Shown here piece after piece: positions 1 through 10,870 of a stretch of DNA of 64,000 nt. The notes beneath the pieces are model-generated. The model searched no databases and was not told the DNA's origin. It saw only the letters and a program-made list of their open reading frames with translations. The translations under genes were made by a program, and so were the position numbers. How positions within the stretch are numbered: position 1 is the stretch's first letter; each line of letters begins with the position of its first letter. Source of the DNA: Leucaena leucocephala (lineage: Eukaryota; Streptophyta; Magnoliopsida; Fabales; Fabaceae); the NCBI GenBank assembly GCA_037074615.1, contig CM073547.1, forward strand, positions 16,150,501-16,214,500. The letters run 5' to 3'.

Positions 1-982
1 TAAAATCATATGAAATTCGCATAAGAATATATTTCATGAATAACATCAGTTCAATGCAACTTTTGCCAAACTCTTTTCAAAAAGCTTATTCATCCGTTTT
101 CATGCATAATCATAATTCTTTTGTAAACCAATCGAAAGAAAATCATTTCTAACGATTTAAACCATACTTTCATAAAATTTGCCTTTCAAAATCCATATGT
201 GAAATTCATAATTTGAAATAAAAATGCATTTGAAAATATAAATTTTAGGGAACGTTATTTACTCACCTGCTATTCTTTCAAATATATCATGACTTACTCT
301 TATCTAACCACTCCCCCAAATACATATCATTCCTCTTTCATCTGCCTTTGATTTACATTCCTAATGTTCCAAAACAAAAATGTTATTACTCTAACTTTAT
401 GTAAAATATACATAACATCTTATTTATTATAGTTATTAACTCTTTAATTATATACGTCATCCACCTTTCAATTTGTCTTATAGCAAAGCCATTTCCATCA
501 CTTTCATTGAATAAAAATCAAATTTTACGATATAAGAGTGTATCAACTTAATTCATACCTACTACCTTTAGATTAATGTCTTAATATTCTAACTAAATTT
601 TATGTTCTCTAAATTATTTATCAATGATTTATATCTTCTTAATAAACACAACCAGCAAAAATAATACAATACTGCAATACATATACATATATATATATAT
701 ATATATATATCATAACAGTCAATGTTTGCACTTTTAACTTCAACATGTCAACTTCAAAATATCATTCCAGCATATACTCAAACACACACACAATCAACTC
801 ACATTCAGCAGTAGGTTCTTCTTCTTCTTCTTTTTCAAAATAGAACTACCAAGCAACACTTATTTTTAGTTTCAAAACCAGAATAGCAGCGTCCTGCTCC
901 CTCTGAATATCAATTTTAAATAGTACACCTAACAATGTTATATCCCTACTACATAAAAACCATACAGCAGTACCATAACAGC

Positions 983-1013
<31 letters not shown>

Positions 1014-2587
1014 TCAGCTTCACAACTAGAACAGCATCAAAATCACAACCCAGAACAGAATAACACATGCAACAACATCTAACTATGATCTCTTACATCA
1101 TTAAGTATATTTACTCTTTTTAAGTTTGGAAAAATTTCCAGCTTCAAAAGTTTGGAACCCATAACTCCCCATTCACTTGCATACAAACACAGCAAGATAT
1201 AACACATGTTTACCTGTAGCAGCATCATATACATACATATACACGTGTGCCAAAACACTAAAATTCCTTATCTTTTCTTCTTTCTTCCTGTAACATTTCC
1301 CCACATACAACCACCCAACAGTAAGCTTCTATATGTAGATATTGTATGATACTAACATACTAACAAAGACAACAGCACAACAATGTCACTGAGGAGCACC
1401 CACACTTAGTCCTCTGTTCCACACACACCTACACACAAGTAGAGCACAACATACGCATATATAGATATACTATCCAGAACCCTTTCCTCACGGCTTCAAA
1501 CACCCACATTCAATAGAAAGACTCACACCCCGAAGCCTTCACAGCACACACCACACGCAACTTCCAGTTCAATGAATTACTTGCAGCTGAACCCCATATT
1601 CATCAGAATACATATATAGATATACCCTTTTTCAGTTTGATAGACTTACATCTTATTTCTAAAACCATGAAATCACATACACTGAGACAACAAGTTCCAA
1701 TTCTTATCGGCCATATCACATAATAGGGAAGGAAATAGAATTTACCACACAGAACAGTTCACCCAATTTCAGTAATATTCATGGCTCAATAATAAAACAA
1801 ACTCAGCAGAGCAGCCCGACAATTTGATTCCCCAACCCCACCCATCGCGGAGGAACAACAGAAAGGGAAGAAGCAAACCTCAAAACCACCGACAAAAGCT
1901 TCTTCCTGACGGCTTGGTAACTGAGCAACGTTGTGATGGATGTGAGTAGACTCGGGGTACTGTAGTCGCTAGATCACGCAAACGGAAAGGAACAAACCGA
2001 AATTCAAGGATTTGCTACAGTACTCAATTCTTGAAATGAGATAGCAGCGATAGCAGCATCACGGTACGGCGGTAACGACTGACCTTGGCAGTGACTCACG
2101 ATGCGTCAACCCTCTTCTCTCCCTTTTTCCCCACCGTTCTTGACCCCTCGCTAGAATCCCCTCCCCACAGGCACCATTTATCAGAAGGGCGCAACTGCCA
2201 TATGATGTGACGACTCTAACCGCGGTGACCAGCAGAGTGAGTTGACGGAACACTGGAAAGGAAGACTGCACGACAACAGTAGCGTGAAGACTTTCATCCT
2301 GCTCCCGCCGCTCCCCGCCTGTCTCGCCGCTGAACTTAGAAATCTGAAGGAAATGGGGTACGACATGCAGAAAAGTAAAGGGAGGGCAAAAACGGAAATT
2401 TCGCGCATCCAAAAATAAAAATAAACACCCTCACCATGCAGTAGCCAGGAATCAAATATAGGACGTCAAAGCTAACGTTCGTTCTTTTAGCCACTCAACT
2501 GTCAATAGCCTTTGAAAAAAAACTGCAAGATCTAATGTATTTATTTGTTGAATAAATTTTATCTACTAAATTTTTAAGGCCATGACA
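1..2587 (-). mobile_element. Family-A large LTR-like element, copy R1 (left end outside window)
   Basis: This is a non-coding copy of a repeat present five more times here (about 10870-13593, 16007-28954, 18852-28230, 22341-24979, 51434-52815). The right terminus reads GGCCATGACA, matching other copies that end GGCCATAACA or GGCCATCACA. The left part (1-270) matches 25860-26110, including the landmark GTTATT(T/C)ACTCACCTGC near 254-275. It contains (TA)n runs at about 682-710 and 985-1012 and a GC-richer block at 1830-2400 that gives spurious ORFs. A tRNA-like stretch lies at about 2430-2505 on the minus strand. TG...CA ends and, in other copies, 5-bp target duplications suggest a solo LTR of a Ty3/gypsy-type element; no internal region is visible. 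Orientation is arbitrary: the strand given puts the tRNA-like module first. Confidence 0.7.
2430..2505 (-). other. tRNA-like module in family-A LTR R1
   Basis: On the minus strand an A-box-like segment (AGTTGAGTGGCTAAAAG) is followed about 35 bases later by a B-box-like TTTGATTCCTGG. Equivalent pairs occur at the same distance from the terminus in three other copies. It is too degraded to be a tRNA gene. Confidence 0.45.
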
Positions 2588-4960
2588 CAATCAATCATGT
2601 GTATACATGTACTGTATGTCAATATCAGCATGGTGCATGGGACTAGTTGTGAGGAGTTTTTTTGGCCTTGAGCAGAGATTATAAAAAGACGTGATTTTAA
2701 AATACTTATAAAAATTAATATTTTAAAAAAATTACCAAAATAATTTTTTAATAAATAAATTACTAAAAATAATATAAGATAAAATGATAATTACATAGTA
2801 TAATTTTAAATTTATATTTTCTGTTTAATATTAAAATAATAAATAATATACATACATATATATATGATTTATTTGGTAATTAATAATTAAGTAATTATAT
2901 TTAAATTTTTATTTTTCTATACATAATTAGTAATTAAAAAGGGAACTAAAAATCTTAAGTTAAAGATCTAATGAATACATAGATATGACTATTAGATTTG
3001 TCTCAGACAAACTTGACATAAGTTTAACCCTATATTATGCTATTAGTTTATGATAATAAATTTCACAACAAAATTATGATAATAATAGTCTTAACTATTG
3101 ATAATAATTATAACGTCCTTCAATTATCCATTAGCAAAATTGGTCAAGTTGCAAATGATAATTTCCCATTCATTATTTTAAATACTGAACAACAAATAAT
3201 GACATTTCACCAAAACGTATAAAAAATCATATGCTAACCAGCATCTTCTCTTTTCAAGATCACATTCAGTGACAGCAAGGAGAGCCTCGAAATAAAAAGT
3301 CCTCCAGCATCAAAATGTAAAAAGCTAGCTCCTCGCTTTTGATGATGGTCCCAATATACAGAATGTTCAACATAAAAAGCTGTCTCCTAGTTTCCTCAGA
3401 TATCTCCTAGAAAATCATCCATGATCCCTTATTCCTAGTTCAAAGTGGTAAGGTTCAGGAAACTTGTTCTATGCTGAAGGAAACAGTGAGAATATTTTAA
3501 ACAGAAAGAATTCAGACTCAGAATGGAAGACCGATGTATACCTTCAATGTAAACCAGTCATCTGAGAATTCTGAGCAATATTCAGAGTAATCTGAGGATT
3601 CTTCACCACAGAACTGGTAAGACTGTAAACAAAACCATAAACAACAGGCACACGTAGAAAAATAAATAAACAAGTAGACATGAATGAGAATCTATGACGT
3701 TCTTCTAGCTGTGGAAGCAGGCAAACCTTATCAACCTTATCGATTCCAGAATTTATATTTATTTCACAAATCAAGCAAGAAACCGGTAGGGTTCATTCAT
3801 TAGACAATAATTATTTTATATAACTGCATTACAAGTATTTTTCATAGGAAACCTTCCCATATCATTTAGAACTTGTAGAGCAAACATGATCAGACTAAAT
3901 TAGTTGAGAATTGATGCAGAGTTTACCGCAAAGAATAAGGGCATTATTCATCGTTGAATAAGGTGGGGTCCACTAGGACGGCCATGGTCCCCGGTGAACT
4001 AGGACCCAATGATGGTATTTAGTCAAGATTTTAGTATTGAAGGTTTTCGGGCGTATCTGGAATCGTTTACTTGACACACTAGATACCCACACGTAACCGG
4101 AGCACCCTGTATGGACTCTGGTTCGTTTTCATCACAAATGCACTGGAAGAAAATGCAGAAATAGAGCGTCGGAAACAGAGGAGGAGGGAACTTTCTTTTC
4201 TGCACAGACTTTCTCTTATGTCCATGTATTTATAGATTGTGGGGAGGGGAGTTAGATAACTGTATCTAACTCCCTCATTTTTGAATTCAAACATTCCCCT
4301 TCAGCTGCTCTTTACGGTTGGTTGTAAACGGCTCTCTGTTTCCCATCGGTCGGGTCTGATCCACCATGGGTAGATCGCCTGTTTCCTTACAAGTATTGTT
4401 GCTTAAGATAGGATACCTCATCTATTATATTTTCCTTCATTTTTTTCTTATTTTATTATATTAAGAAAATATTGGCATAATTTATTTTCAAAAAATTATT
4501 TTTTTTAATTCTTCAATTTTTAACTCACTTATAACTCAAACTTTAATTATGATTTGATATGATTTATTTATAAAATTTTAACTCACTTGACTCAATTTCT
4601 TATCTTTTAATTTTTTATATTATAATCCTTCTCTCCTATAACTCATCCTATGTGGCAAAAATAGCTAACAACCCTCCTTTTAACTCAGCTCCATGTCACT
4701 AAAGAAGGAAGAGAGAGAGATGCAAAGACTGGAAAAAAGAAGACGACCGGCGAGTTGGACTGACTGGATGAGAACAAATATCAAAAGTAAGATGGACTCC
4801 CAAACCCTTCTCCATCTCCATCTCTTCATCATTACCATCACTCGTTACTCGTTCATAATCACTAGCAATAGAATAATAATAACCCTTTTTTTAATTAAAT
4901 AATAATAGAAAATCACTGTGTATGTCTAAAATTATGGTGAAGAGACATATTTACAAATTA
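2588..4960. other. Unassigned intergenic DNA
   Basis: About 2.4 kb of AT-rich sequence with no recognisable protein. Short ORFs here (61-78 codons) have no conserved motif and overlap on both strands. Positions 3960-4380 are more GC-rich and include a minus-strand TATA-like motif, as an LTR or gene promoter would, but no coding region or second copy was found. Confidence 0.5.
4227..4234 (-). promoter_or_regulatory. TATA-like motif, minus strand
   Basis: TATAAATA read on the minus strand, followed downstream (toward lower coordinates) by about 200 bases of moderately GC-rich sequence. No gene is attached to it, so it may be the promoter of a decayed LTR. Weak call. Confidence 0.2.
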
Positions 4961-4964
4961 TATA

Positions 4965-5478
4965 TAGGGTCTATTTGGTTGGAGTGAAAACTATGATTTT
5001 AAAAGCCCTTTTAGGCAAAATCTAAGTTTAGAAAATTTTAAAAACAAAAAGCTATATTTATTCAAACAGGCTTTTAGACTAAAATATGGTTCAAAACTAA
5101 AGTTTTAGATAAGCTGATTAGAGTAGCTTATGGAACAGTAAAAGAGTTTATGAACTAACCAATTACTATGTTACTCATACTTTTTCTTACACCCTCTCTC
5201 CTCTTTTTCTTACACTCTCCCTCTCTTTTCTTTTCTTACACCCTCTCTTCTCTCTCCTCTTATATCTTCTCTCTCCTCATTTAATACTCATACCCTTTTT
5301 TCGTAATTTACCAATAATAAAAGTACTTTTAGAAATAACTATTCAAACACTCATTTATTTAAAATTATATTTTTTTCATAAGCTCTTATCTAAAATCACT
5401 TTTCTATAAGCTGCTTAAAAGCCATTTTTTTTCATAAACCTATTTTCAAAATCTTATCCAAACATACACATAAACAAT
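4965..5478. mobile_element. hAT-like MITE (approximate ends)
   Basis: The left end, GGGTCTATTTGGTTGGAG, and the reverse complement of the right end (TGTGTATGTTTGGATAAG) are similar inverted termini. Subterminal parts carry AAGCT/AAAAGCC-type motifs in opposite orientation (near 5050-5120 and 5380-5430), as in plant hAT-derived MITEs. About 510 bp, no coding capacity. A clean 8-bp target duplication was not established. Confidence 0.4.
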
Positions 5479-5912
5479 ATGACTTCAAATTATGTGTACA
5501 TGCGTTGCGCAATATAACTTGCTATTGTACAAAAAGAGAGATTTTTGCCTTCACAATTGGAGAACTAAAGTTTAAATCATTATTAAAAAAGATACCTATA
5601 TTTAGTATCCGATTACATTCTCAAACGTGATTACTTTTAATAGAAATATATACATGTAAGTAATTAAAAAAGATAAGAGATCTTTGTCTCTAGAAATAGA
5701 GTACTGCGCCTCAAACTCTGGGTAACACACAAAACATACATCTATATTAACATTATGTTTGGATAGAGAGAAAAATAATGGGTAAATAGGGTTAGAAAAT
5801 ACTAAGAAGACAAATTTTTTAAAATAGTAAAAGAATTATTATTTTTAAAAATTTTATCTCATATTATTATTTTCTCCATAATTTTCTTTCTAGAGAATTA
5901 GACTTTGTAATA
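5479..5912. other. Unassigned AT-rich DNA
   Basis: No gene seen. The part at 5750-5900 has a weak inverted-repeat look (ATTATGTTTGGATAGAGAG near its left end) and could be a small degraded MITE, but the ends are not defined. Confidence 0.4.
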
Positions 5913-6255
5913 TATAGGTCTCCTTGGACTACATATCAATGCATTTATCTCTCTCAAATTATGCAAATTATAAAATATACACACACACACACTATGGGAA
6001 TAGGACACCTATGGGCCCTAATATTGTAAATTTTACAATAAAAGATGTCAATGGTCAAATTATTTAATTAAAACTTCTAATTGACTTCATTAGTCTCATT
6101 AATGAATAAAAATAATTTTCTTATGATATAGAATATAAAATATTAAATTTATAGTACATCACATTATTCACAAAATATGAGTTATGAATCTCGTTTACTT
6201 TAACTCGGTGTGTTGTAAAGGAAACATGCGTTATATATAACAATAATAATTTAAA
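5913..6255 (-). other. Joined 3' and 5' flanks of a lost terpene synthase locus
   Basis: Positions 5913-5985 match 30614-30690, which lies just downstream of the TPS-1 stop codon; shared anchors are GGTCTCCTTGGA and ATCTCTCTCAAATT. Positions 6030-6255 match about 44675-45095, which lies upstream of TPS-1; shared anchors are ACAATAAAAGATGTCA, ATTAATGAAT and GGAAACATGCGT. In the TPS-1 locus these two segments are about 14 kb apart with the gene between them; here about 45 bases separate them. The simplest reading is a duplicated locus whose gene body was deleted. The alternative is that this is the arrangement before a TPS gene arrived. Confidence 0.6.
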
Positions 6256-7410
6256 AAGTTTATATAACTTGCATTATTAATAAACTTATATTTTTATATA
6301 TTTATTTATATTATTTTAATATATTTTATTATTATTTTAATCTTTAATTATATTATTTGTGTATTATTTGAATTAGTGTATCTTACATTGATTTAATAAA
6401 TAATATAGATATAATTGTCATATTTTTATAATTTTTCTCAAATAATTATTTTTAAAATGACATTATATTATTATAATTTATATTTTAAGTATTCTGAAAA
6501 AAATTGAAATTTACAAATAATAATAAAAGAAATACATTCAGAAATTATATTGGAGTACTCATTGCTCAAACTTTGTGATTTGGCGAGTTTTTTTTTTTTT
6601 TATTTTTTTTTCAATCATTGAAAGGGGACACAGGGAGACGGAGGAGAGGGGAAGGCAGCTGACACCTCCCTCCTTCCATTCAAGCACACCTCCTCCACGC
6701 AGGGACCCCCTTTGCCGCCATTGCCATTCAACCCTCCTCCATCCATCTCCACACCACCTTTCCGCAGACCATGCCGAATCCATTACCACACCCATCAGAC
6801 CTCTGCCGCGAGATCCACCCTACTCACCATCACCTCACGCCATCCATCATCTTCATCTACAACTCCTTCACAAAACTGAAGTCTCTCTACTGTGACACCA
6901 CAGAACCCAGCCGTCAGCCAACGCCTCCATTCACGTCACCCACACAGCAGCACACCACGGCCTCTATCCTGTCCAAGCAAGTACTAACAAAACCAACAGC
7001 AACAGGGCGAATAGAACTAGCTACGACGAATATGGGTGGCCGTGAAAGCTTGATGTTTGAATTATTAGACGATTGGTCTAGAAACCTTAGTTTTGTGACC
7101 CCTCGATCGCCCGCTCTCGATTGCTATACCCTATCAGCTTCAAGTTCTGAAGTGTTTATAAATGCATGTGTCCCACAGTCTCTTCAGATTCTGAAGTTCA
7201 AGATCTATGCTCTCTCTCTCTACAATAAATACATGTGTGGTAATGCTTGTTACTACAAGTATTCAAATTCTGAAGTTCTTCTCCTGGTATATCTCTTTTC
7301 TTTTGACCATGGCAAACTTCAAAAGGAAGCGATCATCTTTGGAGAAAGAAATCACTGGCCGCTACCACTTCTCCGCCTTGTCAGCTGTCGCCAGTTGAAG
7401 ACACAACAAC
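6256..7410 (+). repeat. Family-B repeat, copy B1 (left part)
   Basis: The AT-rich start (6270-6590) aligns with 57316-57640 and with the reverse complement of 29340-29700; a shared landmark is a CTCAAA-AATTATTTTTA stretch around 6435-6455. It is followed by a GC-rich block (6600-7110), as in the other copies. A long ORF (6771-7502) runs through this block, enters the copia LTR and resembles no protein family known to me. The copy is interrupted at 7411 by a copia derivative; the tail after 8630 is diverged. Probably another LTR family, but the ends were not found. Confidence 0.5.
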
Positions 7411-7603
7411 TGACAGGAAATTTGACTGAAAGCCTGCTCTTTTCATTGATTATTCAATGTGTATATATACAATCTGGAACGCAATTGAATCCCGACAACT
7501 AAATCTTAACTAAATGACTAAATCCTAACAGAATTAAATAAATAACCAAATCCTAACAGAGTTTAGTAAAAAATTAATAACAATATTTGTTATGTGGTTA
7601 ACA
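7411..7603 (-). repeat. Copia 3' LTR
   Basis: Minus-strand element, so this is the 3' LTR. It matches 8433-8625 over the same 193 bp. The target duplication ACAAC lies immediately to its left. Confidence 0.88.
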
Positions 7604-7818
7604 CCCTGGCAAGCTGGAGTATGAATATTCTTCATGCCTAGCTTGGAAATGATCTCATGAAATTTTGGAGTGTGTAAGGGCTTAGTGAAGACATTAGCCA
7701 ATTGATCTTTAGAGCGCACTGGAAGTAAGTGTATGATTTTATCTTGCAGCTTTTCACGAACTAGATGGCAGTCAAGTTCAATGTGTGTAGTACGTTCATG
7801 GAATGTTGGAGAGTTCAT
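7604..7818 (-). pseudogene. Copia RNase H C-terminal fragment
   Basis: The minus-strand reading contains FHERTTHIELDCHLVREKLQ and, further on, VRSKDQLANVFTKPLH and KLGMKNIHTPAC, hallmarks of the end of plant Ty1/copia polyproteins, where the RNase H domain closes with the TKPL motif. Only about the last 70 residues of the domain are present; upstream catalytic acidic residues are absent, so no enzyme can be made. It lies directly before the 3' LTR, as expected. The reading frame continues a few codons into the LTR. Confidence 0.9.
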
Positions 7819-8017
7819 TCCATATAATTTTTAACTGAGTGAAATAGTCACTGATACTCAGAGATCCTTGCTTGAGACTGTAAATTTCCTCTTGAAGCTC
7901 AGCAATTCTAAAAATGTCAGATTGAGAATAATGAGTCTGAAGATCAAGCCAGATTTCAGAAGCTTTATCAAACCAAAGAATGCTCTTCGCAATCGAAGGA
8001 GAGAGTGACTTAATGAG

Positions 8018-8263
8018 CTAGCTTTGAACCAGTGTGTTGCAACGTTCCCAAGCCGGATAGAGTGGATCAGTTGTCGCCGGTTGTGAAATTGATCCGTCAA
8101 CGAATTTCAGCTTGTTCTTTGTTAAGAGGGCCATCTTCATGGCGCGTGCCCAGGCATGATAATTTACTCTATCAAGCGGTAGAGCGACTAGGATGAGTGA
8201 AGGATTTTCACTTGGGTGAATGTAGTAAGGACTGGCTGGATCGCTTGGTATTTCGCTGGCCAT
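8018..8263 (-). pseudogene. Copia gag N-terminal fragment
   Basis: The minus-strand reading starts MASEIPSDPASPYYIHPSEN and continues with a leucine-rich stretch and NYHAWARAMKMALLTKNKL, then FVDGSI. This is the conserved N-terminus of plant copia gag proteins (the gag-polypeptide N-terminal domain, LTR copia type). About 80 residues remain before the reading frame degenerates; capsid core and zinc knuckle are missing. It lies about 170 bp downstream of the primer-binding site, consistent with a gag start. Confidence 0.88.
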
Positions 8264-8413
8264 GGCAGAACAAAATGAAGAAGATAGCAATCAAAGAGAG
8301 AAGAAAGGTAAGGTCTGGAAAAAGAAAGAGACAGCGTAGCTGAAAAGAAAAGTGACGGCAGGGAAAAGTTAGAAAAGCAGAGAGGAGAGAAGGAAAAAAA
8401 ATATAATAGGGAA

Positions 8414-8432
8414 CTCTTAGGCTCAGATACCA
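8414..8432 (-). other. Primer-binding site, initiator Met tRNA type
   Basis: On the minus strand TGGTATCTGAGCC follows the 5' LTR end directly. It differs from the common plant copia site TGGTATCAGAGCC at one position. It fixes the orientation of the element. Confidence 0.85.
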
Positions 8433-8625
8433 TGACAGGAAATTTGACTGAAAGCCTACTCTTTTCATTGATTATTCAATGTGTATATATAGAATCTGGA
8501 ACGCAATTGAATTCCAACAACTAAATCTTAACTAAATGACTAAATCCTAATAGAATTAAATAAATAACTAAATCTTAACAGAATTAAGTAAATAATTAAT
8601 AACAATATTTGTTATGTGGTTGACA
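8433..8625 (-). repeat. Copia 5' LTR
   Basis: This is the 5' LTR of the minus-strand element, 193 bp, near-identical to 7411-7603. The right-hand target duplication ACAAC is at 8626-8630. Confidence 0.88.
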
Positions 8626-8630
8626 ACAAC

Positions 8631-10870
8631 TAACAACGATTTACTAGATAGAGGCTCTTGTCCATTTACGAGGTCCAATTCTTGAACTTCTGTAAAACCA
8701 AAATTGCATTGCTGAAGATGTGAGGAATCTGTGCGCTCATGGCGCCATTCAAAATGCCAAGATGGACAAGATCCTTTGGCATTATGATGAGCTCTAAAGT
8801 GATGACGGTGAACCTTAATTTGTTTGGCCCTGCTACCTCCTCTGATGATTATACTAATGAGGGGGTTTGAAACTTTTTTTTTTTTTCATTTTGACGTGTA
8901 TGGTTTTTTCTTTAGTGATGATATTGTAATAACTAGTTAAAATAAATTTAAAAAATATTATATTTTTATAATATATTAATATATTCTAAACTGGTGGTAT
9001 AAATGCGGTCTAAAAAATATTTAAAATAATTTGAAAATGCTATAAATATATTCAAGACTGGTTGTTTTGTGCAACCGAATTAGAAACCTTAGTCCTAAAT
9101 ATTTTATATCCTTCCTCACTCACTTTCACGATCATACCTCATCCTTGCAGCTCCTTCGATCCTTCATTGGCCTTTGCAAATCCTAACTCTATATATGCTC
9201 ACCCTCATGGAATCGTGCAACCCATTTAGTTAGTAGTTGGCCTCATTCCTCTCTCTCTCTCTCTCTCTCTATTTTTCCTTGAATGGTGTACTTGTGTTAT
9301 TGGTGGTTATGATTTAGTTTAATTTCTTATTTTGTTATATGCTTTGGAATGATGTACAATCGATTTTGAATCTGCATACACATATGTATCGAACCTTCCT
9401 TCTTTTGTCTTCTGTAACTCTGTTGGTAGTGTAGTATAAAGCTAGTTCGTAATAGACTAAATTTCTTTTTTTCTGGTAACGTTTTGTTTCAGGAATTAAA
9501 CATGTCTAGGGTACAACCGATATTAACTCACACACACATATTTATCAAACATTCCACCTTCTGTATATTTCCATTTTTTTATTTGGTTCCTTTGTTCCTA
9601 CTTCAAGAGGGCCTAGACGATTTGAGTGTTGGATGTATTTGACAATGGTAATTTAACCACGGTGTCTGCTTACTGCTTACACTTGGTTCCTTTTGCGAGC
9701 ATCGCCAAGGCAAAAAATCTCAACTCTTTGATCGAGTACTAGGTTCACTAATCTTTTGTATTCCAATTCTTCATATTGCTAAAATGGAACATGCATGGCT
9801 CTGCACCTCTGCCCTACCCTAGCTCATGCTTCGGATGGTAAGGGGGAGGTTTCTTATTTAATGAATAAGAGAATTTATTTTGAATTGCAAATTGCATTTC
9901 ATATGGTTGATTATGATCGTGGAGGAGGTTGTAGTTGAAAGCGAAACTATATTGAAGGGCAAGGTTAAGGTATTATATGATAGATTATAAATACTATTAA
10001 TGAGTTAAGGAGTAAGAATGCTGAATTGGAGGATAAAAACATAGGATTTATGAATAGTGGAAGGAGAAATTGGTGGAGTTGAATGAATGACTTCTGATTG
10101 TACAATTCAACGTATGAATGGGAGAACGACTAATGGAATGAGCGAAGAATAGATATTATATATAAATATGTGTGTGCGCGCACGCAAAATGGTAAAGGCA
10201 ATATATCTCTTTGAATTTTAAAGGCTCTAAATATGTGTGTACTTGCTATAGCATCATATAGCAGTTTATTCATCCTCCAATTTAATATTATTAATCTCAA
10301 CTAATATGCAATAGTATTTCTAACTTTTTAGAAAGAATCTTAATCTTGGCCTTCAGTTTGGTTTCCTTCTCAACCATGACCTCCTTGCACAATCATAATC
10401 ATCTATATGAAATGTAGTTCACAAATTCAAATTCAACTCTCTTGTATATACTCAACTTCATTAAATAAGAATCTTCCCCTTGTTATCCGAAGCAAGTGGA
10501 ATGGTAGAGTTATGTTCTATTTTAACACTAAAAGGATTGAAATATAAGAGATCACTGAGCCTAGCACACAATCCAATAGCTCCAGCCTTTCACTTTAGCT
10601 ATCCTCATGAAAAGAACTGGGAATCAGCGCTGTAGGCATCAATGGTTAAATTATCAGTAGCACAGAGGCATCGATGGTTAAATTACATGGACAAGATCCA
10701 ACATTTAAAAATCACTAGTTACTTTGTCCACAAGGTGGTTCTATGCCTCTTCTTCTCTATTGGCGAGCGACAGTGGAGAAGGTGTTTGGGCATTGGGGCA
10801 TGTCAGAAAATAGTGATTTGAACTCTGGTTGGTACCATTTTGTCTCCTTCCGTCGTGATTTTCGTCGCCT
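8631..10870. other. Unassigned DNA with a promoter-like patch
   Basis: No convincing coding region. Around 9120-9280 the sequence looks like a plant 5' leader: TATATA near 9191 followed by a long pyrimidine run ending in (CT)n at about 9250-9272. A splice-acceptor-like CAG and an ATG near 9490-9505 follow, but the downstream frame closes quickly. It may be a decapitated gene start or the GC-richer part of repeat B1. The rest shows only AT-rich sequence and simple repeats. Confidence 0.4.

Larger units (their letters stand above)
7411..8625 (-). mobile_element. Internally deleted Ty1/copia element with both LTRs
   Basis: Two 193-bp direct repeats (7411-7603 and 8433-8625) start TGACAGGAAA and end TTAACA or TTGACA. 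The element is flanked by the 5-bp duplication ACAAC (7406-7410 and 8626-8630). Next to the 5' LTR (8433-8625, minus orientation) is a primer-binding site like that for initiator Met tRNA. The internal part is only about 830 bp and holds the start of gag and the end of RNase H; protease, integrase and most of reverse transcriptase are missing. The LTRs differ at only a few positions by eye, so insertion is probably fairly recent. It would be mobilised only in trans. Confidence 0.9.

Noticed and set aside
2059..2412. 117-codon and 75-codon open frames in LTR R1
   Set aside because: They overlap each other in different frames in the GC-rich part of a repeat; equivalent parts of other copies do not keep them.
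6771..7502. 243-codon open frame on the plus strand
   Set aside because: It runs from the GC-rich part of repeat B1 into the copia LTR, so the junction is an accident of insertion; no domain or motif, and Pro/His-rich low-complexity start.
9120..9990. Possible host gene start with TATA motif and (CT)n leader
   Set aside because: No open frame with codon structure or conserved motif follows; left as a promoter-like patch in unassigned DNA.
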